Positions 1 through 7,523 of a stretch of 21,460 bases of DNA are shown here, piece by piece. Position 1 is the first letter of the stretch. Every line of letters starts with the position of its first letter. The notes beneath the pieces were generated by a model that saw only the letters and a list, made by a program, of their open reading frames with translations, was not told the origin of the DNA and did not search any database. Position numbers and translations under genes: made by a program. The stretch comes from JBBRYK01 sp038237665 (GTDB lineage: Bacteria > Actinomycetota > Thermoleophilia > Gaiellales > Gaiellaceae): assembly GCA_038237665.1 (NCBI GenBank), contig JBBRYK010000042.1, positions 1-21,460 on the forward strand, read 5' to 3'.

Positions 1-2
1 CA

Positions 3-70
3 GCGTGCCCGATCCCCCTCCCCCAAGCACCGGCGGCAGCGGCCAAGAGCAAGCGAGCCGCCGGGCACGC
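3..70. terminator. Nested inverted repeats downstream of the importer ATPase gene
   Basis: GCGTGCCCG at 3-11 is the exact reverse complement of CGGGCACGC at 62-70, and inside it CGGCGGC (31-37) can pair with GCCGCCG (57-63). It lies about 70 bases past the stop of the ABC ATPase, the last gene of the minus-strand island, so it could be a transcription-end structure. There is no T run and the outer loop is 50 bases, so chance pairing in GC-rich DNA is a real alternative. Nothing else is seen in bases 1-141. Confidence 0.2.
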
Positions 71-141
71 GCACATTCCGACCCAGCAGACTCGAAGCAG
101 CCTCCAACAGCCCGCCGGACGCCCTTACTGCACGATCCGGG

Positions 142-1302
142 CTAAGCCGCGCGGATCGCGTCGCCGGTCGCGGGATCGAAGAAATGCAGACGCTGGCTGT
201 CGAGCGCCAGCTCGACGGTTTCGCCCGCCTGCACGGGTCGGCGCGAGTCGATCCGCGCGTTGAAGAGCGTCCGGTCGTCGGCGATCAGCTTCGCGGCGTC
301 CTCCCCCTCGGCCGCAGCCCTAGTCTCCTCGGTCGTGACCGGACGGGCCTCGAGCGGGAAGATCAGGTAGCGCTCGTCACCGAGATCCTCGACGAGCTCC
401 GCCTTGATGCGGATTCGCGGCAGACCCGGATCGGTCGAGGGGCCGGCCAGCTCGAAGTCGCTCGGGCGAATGCCCAGGATCAGACGTGGCCCGACCCCGT
501 TCAGCGTCGTCGCCTGCGGCAGGGCCACCTCGTGGCCGGCGAAGGAGACGGTGCCGTTCCCGATCGTCGCCTCGACCAGGTTCATCGCCGGTGAGCCGAT
601 GAACGCGGCGACGAAGAGGTTGATCGGGCGGCGGTACAGGGTCTGGGGCGAGTCGCACTGCTGGAGCACGCCGTCCCGCATCACCGCCACCCGCTGACCG
701 AGGGTCATGGCCTCGACCTGGTCGTGCGTCACGTACACGGTCGTCACCCCGAGCCGCTCGTGGAGCAGCAGGAGCTGCGCGCGCATCGAAACGCGGAGCT
801 TCGCGTCCAGGTTCGACAGCGGCTCGTCCATCAGGTACGCCTGCGGCTGGCGCACCATCGCCCTGCCCATCGCGACCCGTTGCCGCTGTCCGCCGGAAAG
901 CTGCGCCGGCTTGCGATCGAGCATCGAGTCCAGCCCGAGTATCGCGGCGACGTCCTGAACGCGGCGGCGGCGCTCGGCCTTGTCGACCTTCTGGAGCTTC
1001 AGGCCGAAGCCGAGGTTCTCGGCCACGGTCATGTGCGGGTAGAGCGCGTAGTTCTGGAAGACCATCGCAATGTCCCGGCGCCGGGGGGCTAGCATCGTCA
1101 CGTCGCGCCCGCCGATACGGATCCGGCCGCCGCTGACCTCCTCGAGCCCCGCGAGCATGCGGAGGAGCGTCGTCTTGCCGCAACCGGATGGGCCGACGAG
1201 CACCATGAACTCGCCGTCCCCGATCTCGAGGTCGACGGCGTCCACCGCCCGGACCCCGTTCGGGTAGACCTTGGTGACCTGCTCGAGCTCGATGTTCGCC
1301 AC
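142..1302 (-). CDS. Sugar ABC importer ATP-binding protein (MalK/UgpC/MsmX-type)
   Basis: This is the cytoplasmic ATPase of a CUT1 carbohydrate importer, 386 aa. Visible motifs are Walker A GPSGCGKTT (37-45), Q-loop Gln in VFQNYALYP (83), signature LSGGQRQR (135-142), Walker B YLMDEP (156-161) and the H-loop His in VTHDQVEAM (193). The region after about residue 235 matches the C-terminal TOBE/OB extension of MalK-like subunits, where regulatory partners often bind. It starts at GTG 1302, 11 bases after the aldehyde dehydrogenase stop, with no clear Shine-Dalgarno, so translational coupling is likely. The cognate permeases and binding protein are at 5701-8942, separated from it by M24, SDR, regulator and ALDH genes. 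MalK-type ATPases often serve several importers, so its partner could also lie elsewhere. Family assignment is secure; substrate is not visible. Confidence 0.95.
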   Translation of the reverse strand: MANIELEQVTKVYPNGVRAVDAVDLEIGDGEFMVLVGPSGCGKTTLLRMLAGLEEVSGGRIRIGGRDVTMLAPRRRDIAMVFQNYALYPHMTVAENLGFGLKLQKVDKAERRRRVQDVAAILGLDSMLDRKPAQLSGGQRQRVAMGRAMVRQPQAYLMDEPLSNLDAKLRVSMRAQLLLLHERLGVTTVYVTHDQVEAMTLGQRVAVMRDGVLQQCDSPQTLYRRPINLFVAAFIGSPAMNLVEATIGNGTVSFAGHEVALPQATTLNGVGPRLILGIRPSDFELAGPSTDPGLPRIRIKAELVEDLGDERYLIFPLEARPVTTEETRAAAEGEDAAKLIADDRTLFNARIDSRRPVQAGETVELALDSQRLHFFDPATGDAIRAA

Positions 1303-1313
1303 AGGCCCGAAGG

Positions 1314-2795
1314 CTACGGCCGATCGGAGCGCGCGTCGATCACGAGCAGCCGCTCCTCGGTCATCTCGCGAATCGCGTAGTGCACTCCCTCGCGGCCGTA
1401 CCCGGAGAGCCGTTCACCGCCGTAGGGCATGTGGTCGACTCGAAACGTGTTCGCGTCGTTGACGATCAGGGCGCCGACCTCCAGGCCGTCCACGGCACGC
1501 TCCACGATCCGCAGGTCGTTCGTGAAGATCCCTGCCTGGAGACCGTACGGCGTCTCGTCGGCGAGCCGGATCGCCTCGTCCACGTCGGCGTAGGTCTCGA
1601 GCACGACGATCGGCGCGAAGGCCTCCGTCGCGCAGGCGCGCTGCTCGCGGGGAACGTTCGTCAAGAGGGCCGGCTCCACGACCCGCCCTTCGCGGCCGCC
1701 TCCGCAGAGCACATTGGCCCCGGCGGACCTGGCCTCGTCGATCAGCTCGACTGCCTTCGTCGCCGCCGCGTCGTCGACGAGGCAGCCGACGATCGTCCCG
1801 TCGTCGAGCGGGTCGCCGGTCGTCAGCTTGGAGATGCGGTCGAGGAAGAGCTCGGTGAACCGATCGGCAACCGCTTCGTGGACGTAGAGGCGCTGGACCG
1901 AGATGCAGGCCTGGCCGGCGCGGAGAAAGCCGCCGAACGAGCAGCGGTCTGCCGCGTATTCGAGGTCGGCGTCCGCATGGATGATGACGGCGCCGTTGCC
2001 GCCGAGCTCGAGGGTCAGCCTCGGTGTGCGCACGATCTGGCGCAGCTTCCAGCCGACTGCCCCGCTGCCTGTGAACGAGAGCATCTTCACCCGTTCGTCC
2101 TGGGCAAGCCGCTCGGCGAGCGCCGTCGGCGAAGGGATCACGCTGACGGAGCCGGGCGGTGCGCCCGCCTCGACGAGAATCGAGCCGAGGGAGAGCGCCG
2201 AGAGGGGCGTCTTCGTCGCCGGACGGACGACGCAGGGGTTCCCGGCTGCGAATGCCGAGGCGAGCTTGTGGGCGACCAGCAGGAGCGGCGCGTTGTAGGG
2301 CGTGATCGCGAGCACCGGCCCGACCGGGTAGCGACGCGTCGTCGCACGGCGACCGCGACCGTTGGGCCAGGCGTCGATCGGAACGACCTCGCCGGTGATG
2401 CGCCGGGCCTCCTCGGAGGCCGCGTGCAGGATCTCGGTCGTCCGGCGGACCTCGAGCCTCGTCTCCCAGATCGCATTGCCGGTCTCGAGCGTCATCTGGC
2501 GGGCCAGCTCTTCGAGCCGGTCGCGCACGAGCCCGGCGGCGCGGAGCAGGATCTCCGCCCGCTCGAACGGCGCGACGTCGGCCAGCGCCCGCCGCGCGGC
2601 GGTGGCGGCAGCGAGAGCTGCATCGCAAGTCGCCCAGTCGGCGGCGTGGACAGCGGCAGCGACCCGGCCGTCGTAGGGGAAGACGACGTCGAACGTGTCG
2701 CCGGTCTCGGTCGGCACACCGTCGAGGAGCAGGGGGCGAGTCGGGGTCGCCGCCAGGTCGACAGTGGCGGCTGAGGGGGCGGCCGTGCCGTCCAT
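1314..2795 (-). CDS. NAD(P)-dependent aldehyde dehydrogenase
   Basis: Aldehyde dehydrogenase superfamily enzyme, 493 aa from the ATG at 2795. It oxidises an aldehyde to the acid using NAD(P)+. Numbering from that Met, the Asn-bearing motif ITPYNAPL is at 164-171, the cofactor-loop FTGSGAVG at 241-248, the general-base Glu in LELGGN at 263 and the nucleophile in GQACIS at Cys297. PYNAPL rather than PWNFP resembles the lactaldehyde/glyceraldehyde/vanillin-type branch, which is suggestive only. An upstream in-frame start at 2849 would add 18 residues, but it would place the operator at 2808-2823 and the predicted promoter inside the coding region. The ATG at 2795 lies about two bases from the predicted transcription start, so the message may be leaderless. 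In the pathway it probably removes the aldehyde released by the E1 enzyme or by an aldolase. Confidence 0.93.
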   Translation of the reverse strand: MDGTAAPSAATVDLAATPTRPLLLDGVPTETGDTFDVVFPYDGRVAAAVHAADWATCDAALAAATAARRALADVAPFERAEILLRAAGLVRDRLEELARQMTLETGNAIWETRLEVRRTTEILHAASEEARRITGEVVPIDAWPNGRGRRATTRRYPVGPVLAITPYNAPLLLVAHKLASAFAAGNPCVVRPATKTPLSALSLGSILVEAGAPPGSVSVIPSPTALAERLAQDERVKMLSFTGSGAVGWKLRQIVRTPRLTLELGGNGAVIIHADADLEYAADRCSFGGFLRAGQACISVQRLYVHEAVADRFTELFLDRISKLTTGDPLDDGTIVGCLVDDAAATKAVELIDEARSAGANVLCGGGREGRVVEPALLTNVPREQRACATEAFAPIVVLETYADVDEAIRLADETPYGLQAGIFTNDLRIVERAVDGLEVGALIVNDANTFRVDHMPYGGERLSGYGREGVHYAIREMTEERLLVIDARSDRP

Positions 2796-2803
2796 CGGGC
2801 CCA

Positions 2804-2833
2804 ACGCTACTACGACGGGAGTAGAAGGGTCAA
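2804..2833 (-). promoter_or_regulatory. Promoter of the aldehyde dehydrogenase-ATPase unit
   Basis: Reading the minus strand, TTGACC (2828-2833) is followed after 18 bases by TAGCGT (2804-2809). The same arrangement, TTGACT-17-TAACGT, precedes the substrate-binding protein gene. The expected transcription start falls at about 2797, next to the ATG at 2795. The operator copy occupies the spacer and the start of the -10 element, as expected for a repressor site. Confidence 0.5.
2808..2823. promoter_or_regulatory. Candidate TrmB operator, site 1
   Basis: TACT-ACGACGG-GAGTA, a TACT-N7-GAGTA inverted-repeat motif also found at 8997-9012 and nearly at 3682-3697. It lies within the promoter of the aldehyde dehydrogenase gene and just past the 3' end of the TrmB-family regulator gene. 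The motif agrees with the TACT-N7/8-GAGTA site that I recall for haloarchaeal TrmB; binding by the local regulator is inference. Confidence 0.6.
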
Positions 2834-3636
2834 GACGCGGGCGCCTCATCCCGGCCCCGCTCGAACGCGGAACCGAGGATGACCGACCGCAGGTCGGGGT
2901 CGGCCTGCCACCAGCGGTCCCATTCGTCGAAGCCGATGTTGATCTGGGCGCGCTGCAGGACGAGGTCGTGGTGCAGGTACTCCTGCACGATCAGTGTCAG
3001 CACCGGGCTCCGCGTCCGAACCGCGCTCGCCTCGCCCCGGCGGTTGATCAGGGCAATCAGCCCCTCGCTCGCGTCGGCGACGAGGGTGAGCATCCGGCCG
3101 CCGATCCGGTTCGCGACGATCTCCTCGTAGCTGTGCCGGAGCCAGGTGCCGGGGGGAAGCTCCAGGTCGTTCGAATACAGCATCCCGAAGATGCTCACGC
3201 CCCGCTCCGAGGCCTGCTCGAGCGGGCCGCGCAGCGCGTCGACATCCTCGGGCCAGAGCGAGAGATGCACGTCGTCGGTCGCGGCTTCGATGATCGCGGT
3301 CGCCGCTTCGCGGACGGCGGCCAGGCCCGTAACGGTCAGGAACGGCTCCGCCGGCTCGAAGGTCTGGAGCGGCGGCAGCGCCTCCTCGAGGTAGTCGATC
3401 GGGTCGTTGTACCGCTTCCGGAGCCGCGCGACGAGCTCGTCGGGCTCGATGCAGACGAACTGGGTCGTGGCGCCGTTCTTGATCGAGTGCACGAAGCCCT
3501 GCCCGATCATCTTCTCCACGGTCGAGTAGACCTTCGACGACGGGACACTCGAGGTCTTCGAAAGCTCGTTTCCGTTTTGCGCGCCATGCCGGAGCAGCCC
3601 GACGTAGATCCGGGCCTCGTAGAGCGAGAGGCCCAC
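2830..3636 (-). CDS. TrmB-family transcriptional regulator
   Basis: TrmB family regulator: an N-terminal winged helix-turn-helix, seen as GLSLYEARIYVGLL then SKVYSTVEKMIGQGFVHS (residues about 2-55), followed by an effector-binding region from about residue 95, including VHLSLWPEDVDALRGPLEQA and a GVSIFGMLYSND strand typical of the phospholipase-D-like C-terminal half. TrmB proteins control sugar uptake and central sugar metabolism and respond to a sugar ligand. The annotated start is GTG 3636 (268 aa). The frame stays open upstream and encodes LTEESIIRRFRD just before it, which looks like the usual first helix of the family, so a CTG at 3672 may be the true start. An operator-like site and a TAGAAT -10 element lie immediately upstream, implying autoregulation. 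It sits inside the pathway it most likely controls. Confidence 0.9.
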   Translation of the reverse strand: MGLSLYEARIYVGLLRHGAQNGNELSKTSSVPSSKVYSTVEKMIGQGFVHSIKNGATTQFVCIEPDELVARLRKRYNDPIDYLEEALPPLQTFEPAEPFLTVTGLAAVREAATAIIEAATDDVHLSLWPEDVDALRGPLEQASERGVSIFGMLYSNDLELPPGTWLRHSYEEIVANRIGGRMLTLVADASEGLIALINRRGEASAVRTRSPVLTLIVQEYLHHDLVLQRAQINIGFDEWDRWWQADPDLRSVILGSAFERGRDEAPAS

Positions 3637-3680
3637 GTCCCGAAAGCGCCGGATGATGCTCTCTTCGGTCAGGGCGGCCG

Positions 3681-3697
3681 ATTCTACCCCCGGAGTA
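3681..3697 (-). promoter_or_regulatory. Candidate autoregulatory promoter and TrmB operator, site 3
   Basis: The plus strand at 3682-3697 reads TTCT-ACCCCCG-GAGTA, one mismatch from TACT-N7-GAGTA. On the minus strand the overlapping TAGAAT (3681-3686) is a strong -10 element for the regulator gene. No convincing -35 is seen at 16-18 bases, unlike sites 1 and 2. It lies between the end of the upstream SDR gene (3711) and the regulator start. Confidence 0.5.
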
Positions 3698-3710
3698 GGG
3701 CTGACTCTTG

Positions 3711-4511
3711 TCAGGCGATCAGGTACCCGTCATCGACCGGCAGCGTGTGGCCGGTGACGAGCGCGGACGCGTCGCTCGCGAGGAAGACCGCCGCACCGAC
3801 CACCTCGGGCGGCGAGCCGAGGCGATCCTTTCGTGGCAGCCGGGCGATGATGAAGTCGCTCGTGACGGACGACGTCTTGCCGACCGCCTCGGTCAGCGGA
3901 GTGCGGAAGAGCGTCGGCGCGATCGCGTTCACTCGCACGCCGCGGTCGACCCACTCGAGCGCGAGGCCGCGCGTCAGCTGCACGACGCCTCCCTTGGACG
4001 CGAGGTAGGCCGAGGCGTGCGGATAGGCGATGAAGCCGCCGATCGAAGCGAGGTTGACGATGCTCCCTTTCCCGGCCGCGAGCATCTTGCGGCCGAACGA
4101 CTGGCACGGCAGGTAGGTGCCCTTCAGGTTCAGCCCGACCACACGGTCGAACTCCTCCTCCGGGAAGTCCTCGGCCGGACTGCGAAACGCCGTGCCGGCA
4201 CTGTTGACCAGCACGTCGACCCGTCCGAACTCTTCGAGCACCCGGTCGGCCACCGCATCGACCGCCGCCTTGTCGGTGACGTCGACGGCCATCGGACCGG
4301 CTCGACCACCGCCCGCCTCGATCGCGGCAGCCGTCTTCGCCGCCGCCTCCGCGCTGATATCCAGGATTGCGACAGCCGCCCCGGCCTGGGCCAGACCGGC
4401 GGCCATCGCCGCACCGAGGCCGCTGCCGCCGCCGGTGACCGCGGCGACCCGGCCCTCGAGGCTGAAGAGCCCGGCGACGAAACCATCGGGGATGATCGAC
4501 TCGCCGGTCAC
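3711..4511 (-). CDS. SDR family oxidoreductase (first copy)
   Basis: Classical short-chain dehydrogenase/reductase, 266 aa, which interconverts an alcohol and a ketone with NAD(P). Visible are the Rossmann motif TGGGSGLG near residue 22, NSAG in the adenine-binding region, the catalytic Ser in NLASIGG and the YLASK Tyr-x3-Lys pair. The C-terminal half has the substrate-loop pattern NAIAPTLFRTPLT and ends VTGHTLPVDDGYL. The GTG start at 4511 overlaps the TGA stop of the M24 gene (GTGA), so translation is coupled and the long upstream extension of this frame is not coding. It is the last gene of the binding protein-permease-permease-M24-SDR block and probably oxidises an imported polyol or sugar derivative. 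The exact substrate cannot be read from sequence. Confidence 0.92.
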   Translation of the reverse strand: MTGESIIPDGFVAGLFSLEGRVAAVTGGGSGLGAAMAAGLAQAGAAVAILDISAEAAAKTAAAIEAGGGRAGPMAVDVTDKAAVDAVADRVLEEFGRVDVLVNSAGTAFRSPAEDFPEEEFDRVVGLNLKGTYLPCQSFGRKMLAAGKGSIVNLASIGGFIAYPHASAYLASKGGVVQLTRGLALEWVDRGVRVNAIAPTLFRTPLTEAVGKTSSVTSDFIIARLPRKDRLGSPPEVVGAAVFLASDASALVTGHTLPVDDGYLIA

Positions 4512-5680
4512 AGCTCGAGACCGTAATCCGTCGTGGCCAGCGGTACAGCGCCCTCCGCGGTGACGACCGCGTTGTCCTCGTGCCGGAAACCGCCTTGCAG
4601 ATCCGGGTCGTAGATGCCGGGCTCCGTCACGACGACCATCCGCTCGGCGAGGACGTCGGTTCCCCCGGGGACGAGCTGAGGCCTCGATTCGTGGTAGCGA
4701 AACCCCGTCCCGTGGCCGGTGTGGTGCGGGAACTGGGTGAACCCCGCAGCGGCGATCACATCGCGGGACGCCTTGTCGACCCCACCGCCGGCCGCACCCG
4801 GCACCGCCGCTGCGAACGCCGCCGCTGCGCCCGCCCGCATGGCGTCGTACGCCTCCCGCTGCCGCTCGCTCGCCCTGCCGGCGACGACCGTCCGCGTGTG
4901 GTCGCACCAGTACCCGTCCGCGACCGTTCCCATCTCGATCATGACCACCTCGTCGGCCTCGACGACGCGCGTCCGCGAGCGGAAGTACTGCCAACCGTTC
5001 GCGAGGTCGGGCCCGGAGTAGACCGTGGCGTAGGCGCGCACGACGCGCGCGCCGGCGTGACCATGACCCCGGGCGCAGACCGCCGCCTCGACGGCGGCCA
5101 TGATCTCGACCTCGCTTCTTCCCGCGACCGCCTGCTCCTTGAAGGCATTGAGGCCGATCATCGCGACCTCGTTGACGGTCTGCAGCTTCTCGAGATCCCC
5201 CTCCGTCTTGATCGCGCGCATCGACTCGAGCGTTTCCGTCACGTCGACGAGCCGGTCGGTCGCGAATGTGCCGCGGATGAGAGCCTGCGTGGGCAGGCCG
5301 ACCGCGTTCGGCTCGCCGGCCAGGGAGGCGGGCGCGAGCGTCTCGAAGCTGCCCTCGAAGCCGATCGAGCCGCCTGCGATGCCCCACTGGGAAGCAAGCG
5401 AGCTCAGGATGTCCTGAATCACCGCACCTGGCGCGGGCCCGTCGTTCCTGATCGCCGGGAACGTGCGGACGTCGCCGCCCCAGACGCCGGCCGCCTCGTC
5501 GGCCTCGTACTCGGGCACGAGCAGCGACGCCTGGCCCTCGGCCGGCACGACGGCGATGCCGAGCCCGGGGATCTGGACGTACCAGCCCGTCAGGAGAACG
5601 ACGTTTTCGGCCAGGCGCACGACAACGGCGTCGAGGCCGTCCCTCGCCACCGCGGCCTGGAGCTCTTCCACACGGTTCAT
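4508..5680 (-). CDS. M24 family peptidase-like protein (creatinase/aminopeptidase P fold)
   Basis: Member of the M24 'pita-bread' family, 390 aa: an N-terminal creatinase-like domain (about 1-145) and a C-terminal catalytic domain (about 155-390). Candidate metal ligands are Asp260 (CDHTRT), a His in HHTGHGTG (319-326), Glu353 (TEPGIY) and Glu368 (RHEDN). The position normally holding the first Asp ligand carries Glu249 (IEMGTVADGYW). Relatives include Xaa-Pro dipeptidases, aminopeptidase P, creatinase and ectoine hydrolase, which cleave C-N bonds next to an imino acid or amidine. The start at ATG 5680 has GAGG at 5686-5689. It sits between the importer permeases and an SDR, so an imported amide- or imino-linked substrate is possible; a peptide role is not established. 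Confidence 0.88.
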   Translation of the reverse strand: MNRVEELQAAVARDGLDAVVVRLAENVVLLTGWYVQIPGLGIAVVPAEGQASLLVPEYEADEAAGVWGGDVRTFPAIRNDGPAPGAVIQDILSSLASQWGIAGGSIGFEGSFETLAPASLAGEPNAVGLPTQALIRGTFATDRLVDVTETLESMRAIKTEGDLEKLQTVNEVAMIGLNAFKEQAVAGRSEVEIMAAVEAAVCARGHGHAGARVVRAYATVYSGPDLANGWQYFRSRTRVVEADEVVMIEMGTVADGYWCDHTRTVVAGRASERQREAYDAMRAGAAAAFAAAVPGAAGGGVDKASRDVIAAAGFTQFPHHTGHGTGFRYHESRPQLVPGGTDVLAERMVVVTEPGIYDPDLQGGFRHEDNAVVTAEGAVPLATTDYGLEL

Positions 5681-5700
5681 GGTCACCTCGCGCTCGTGGG

Positions 5701-6573
5701 TCAACGGACGGCGCCCGCCGTGATGCCGCGCACGATGTACCGCTGCGCCAGCGCCGCGAAGATGAGGATCGGGACCAGGGTCAGGACGCCCACGGCGGCG
5801 GCCTGGTTCCAGTCGATCGGGCTCTCGACCGTCAGCAGGGCCGACGCGGCGATCGGGATCGTCTCCCGGTCCTGCGAGTTGATGATGTAGAGCCCGACCA
5901 GGAACTCGTTCCAGATGAAGATGACGCCGAACGTCGCCGCCACGAAGATCCCTGGGCGAACGAGCGGCAGCATGACCCTGACCAGGACGGAGGTCCGAGT
6001 GCAGCCGTCGACGAGCGCCGCGTCGTCGATCTCGCGCGGGATCTCGTCGAAGAACCCGATCATGATCCAGACCACGAGCGGCAGGGTGAAGGCGACGTAG
6101 GGAAGGATCAGCCCGGCGTAGCTGTTCAGGAACCCGAGCTGGCGGACGAGCAGGTAGATCGGGATCGCGACCGCCACCGGCGGCATGAAGCGGAAGCTCA
6201 AGATCGTGGAAGCCCACGTGTCGCTCCCGCGGAACCTCAGGCGCGAGAACGCGTAGGCGGCCGGAACGCCGAGGACGAGGGCGATCAGGGTCGAGATCCC
6301 GGTGACGACGACCGAGTTGACGATGAAGGTCGGGAAGTGCTTGTCGTGGATGACCGTGTGGTAGTTCGTGCTGATGTCGGACCAGTGCAAGTGGAGCGAC
6401 GGCGGGACGGTGAGGACGTCGAGCCGGGACTTGAACGAGATGATCAGCAGGTAGACGAACGGCAGCAGGCCGACGAGGGCGATCAGGACGAGAACGACGT
6501 ACGAGACGATCCGACCGAGCACGCGCCCGAGCGGCCGGTCGGGCGGCGGCAGCGGCTGAGGAACGACACTCAT
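5701..6573 (-). CDS. CUT1 carbohydrate ABC transporter permease (MalG/UgpE-type)
   Basis: Inner-membrane permease of 290 aa with about six hydrophobic segments, the first at residues 23-47. The cytoplasmic EAA loop that docks on the ATPase is seen at 181-206, EIDDAALVDGCTRT followed by MLPLVRPGI. IIWNEF-like residues near 220-224 (IFIWNEFLVG) are typical of MalG-side permeases. The ATG at 6573 overlaps the stop of the partner permease (ATGA), so the two subunits are made in coupled fashion. It ends 20 bases before the M24 start. The substrate class is carbohydrate by family; the actual ligand is unknown. Confidence 0.94.
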   Translation of the reverse strand: MSVVPQPLPPPDRPLGRVLGRIVSYVVLVLIALVGLLPFVYLLIISFKSRLDVLTVPPSLHLHWSDISTNYHTVIHDKHFPTFIVNSVVVTGISTLIALVLGVPAAYAFSRLRFRGSDTWASTILSFRFMPPVAVAIPIYLLVRQLGFLNSYAGLILPYVAFTLPLVVWIMIGFFDEIPREIDDAALVDGCTRTSVLVRVMLPLVRPGIFVAATFGVIFIWNEFLVGLYIINSQDRETIPIAASALLTVESPIDWNQAAAVGVLTLVPILIFAALAQRYIVRGITAGAVR

Positions 6574-7505
6574 GCGGGGTCCAGCCGGCGGACGCGGACG
6601 ACCTTGAACAGGAGCGTGATCCCAATCGCGGCCACGATCACCATCACGTAGGAGATCGTCGACGCGTAGCCGTAGCGGAAGTACTCGAAGCCGTTCTGGA
6701 AGGCCTCGAACGAGAGCGTCGAGGTGGACTGAACGGGGCCGCCGTTCGTCAGCCCGTAGACGAGGTCGAACGTCCGGAACGCGTCGATGCCGCGGAAGAC
6801 GGCGGCGAAGACGATCGCCGGCATCAGCAGCGGCAGCGTCACGTAGCGCGTCCGCTCGAACCAGGTCGCGCCGTCGACGGCCGCCGCCTCAAAGACGTCC
6901 TGCGGCAGGGCCTGCAGCCGCGCGTAGACGATGATGAACACGAACGGCGTCCACTGCCAGCAGTCGACGAGGATCAGCGTGCGCAGGGCCGTGGTGGGAT
7001 CGGAGAGCCACTGCACGTGGTGGAAGCCGACGCGTCCGGCCAGCCAGTTCAGCATCCCCCAGTCCGGGTTCAGCAGCATCCGCCACATCAACCCGACCAC
7101 GATCGGGGTCAGGAGCATCGGCAGGATCAGGATCACGCGGACGATCGACGCTCCGCGGAGCTGCTGGTTGAAGAAGAGCGCGAGGGCGGTGCCGAGCACG
7201 ACCTGGATCGCCACGCCGCCGAACGTGAACCACGCGGTGTGCTCGACCGTGTGCCAGAACTCGTTGCTCGAGAAGAGCTCGCGGTAGTTCCCGAGGCCGA
7301 TCCAGCGCCACGTGTTCGCCCGCGAGTCGTAGTCCTGGAAGGAGCGGACGAGGCTGACGACGAGCGGGTAGATCGAGAACGCGATCAGGTAGAGCGCGCA
7401 CGGTCCAAGGAGAAGCAGGGCCTCTCCGCGGCGCTGCGTCGGCGTCGCGCGGAGAAAGGCCCTGCCTCTACGTTCGAGCTGGGCGTCCTGGGCGGTGGCG
7501 GCCAC
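6570..7505 (-). CDS. CUT1 carbohydrate ABC transporter permease (MalF/UgpA-type)
   Basis: Inner-membrane permease, 311 aa, with a hydrophilic N-terminus of about 28 residues and a first membrane segment at GPCALYLIAFSIYPLVVSLV. The EAA loop is DVFEAAAVDGATWFERTRYV followed by TLPLLMPAI, as in MalF-type partners. Start GTG 7505 lies 18 bases after the stop of the binding-protein gene. No good Shine-Dalgarno is visible there, so translation may depend on coupling. It forms the heterodimeric channel with the permease at 5701-6573. Confidence 0.94.
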   Translation of the reverse strand: MAATAQDAQLERRGRAFLRATPTQRRGEALLLLGPCALYLIAFSIYPLVVSLVRSFQDYDSRANTWRWIGLGNYRELFSSNEFWHTVEHTAWFTFGGVAIQVVLGTALALFFNQQLRGASIVRVILILPMLLTPIVVGLMWRMLLNPDWGMLNWLAGRVGFHHVQWLSDPTTALRTLILVDCWQWTPFVFIIVYARLQALPQDVFEAAAVDGATWFERTRYVTLPLLMPAIVFAAVFRGIDAFRTFDLVYGLTNGGPVQSTSTLSFEAFQNGFEYFRYGYASTISYVMVIVAAIGITLLFKVVRVRRLDPA

Positions 7506-7523
7506 GACGAAAAGCCCGACGGC

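Noticed and set aside
1380..2774. 464-codon plus-strand open frame
   Set aside because: Antisense to the aldehyde dehydrogenase; no recognisable domain and shadow-like composition.
3701..3714. Inverted repeat CTGAC-TCTT-GTCAG at the end of the first SDR gene
   Set aside because: Only five-base arms and no T run; could be a weak terminator or part of the regulator promoter, but the support is too thin to annotate.
5507..5522. TACTC-N7-AGCA, a near match to the operator inside the M24 gene
   Set aside because: Internal to a coding region, with a mismatch, and not next to a promoter; likely chance.
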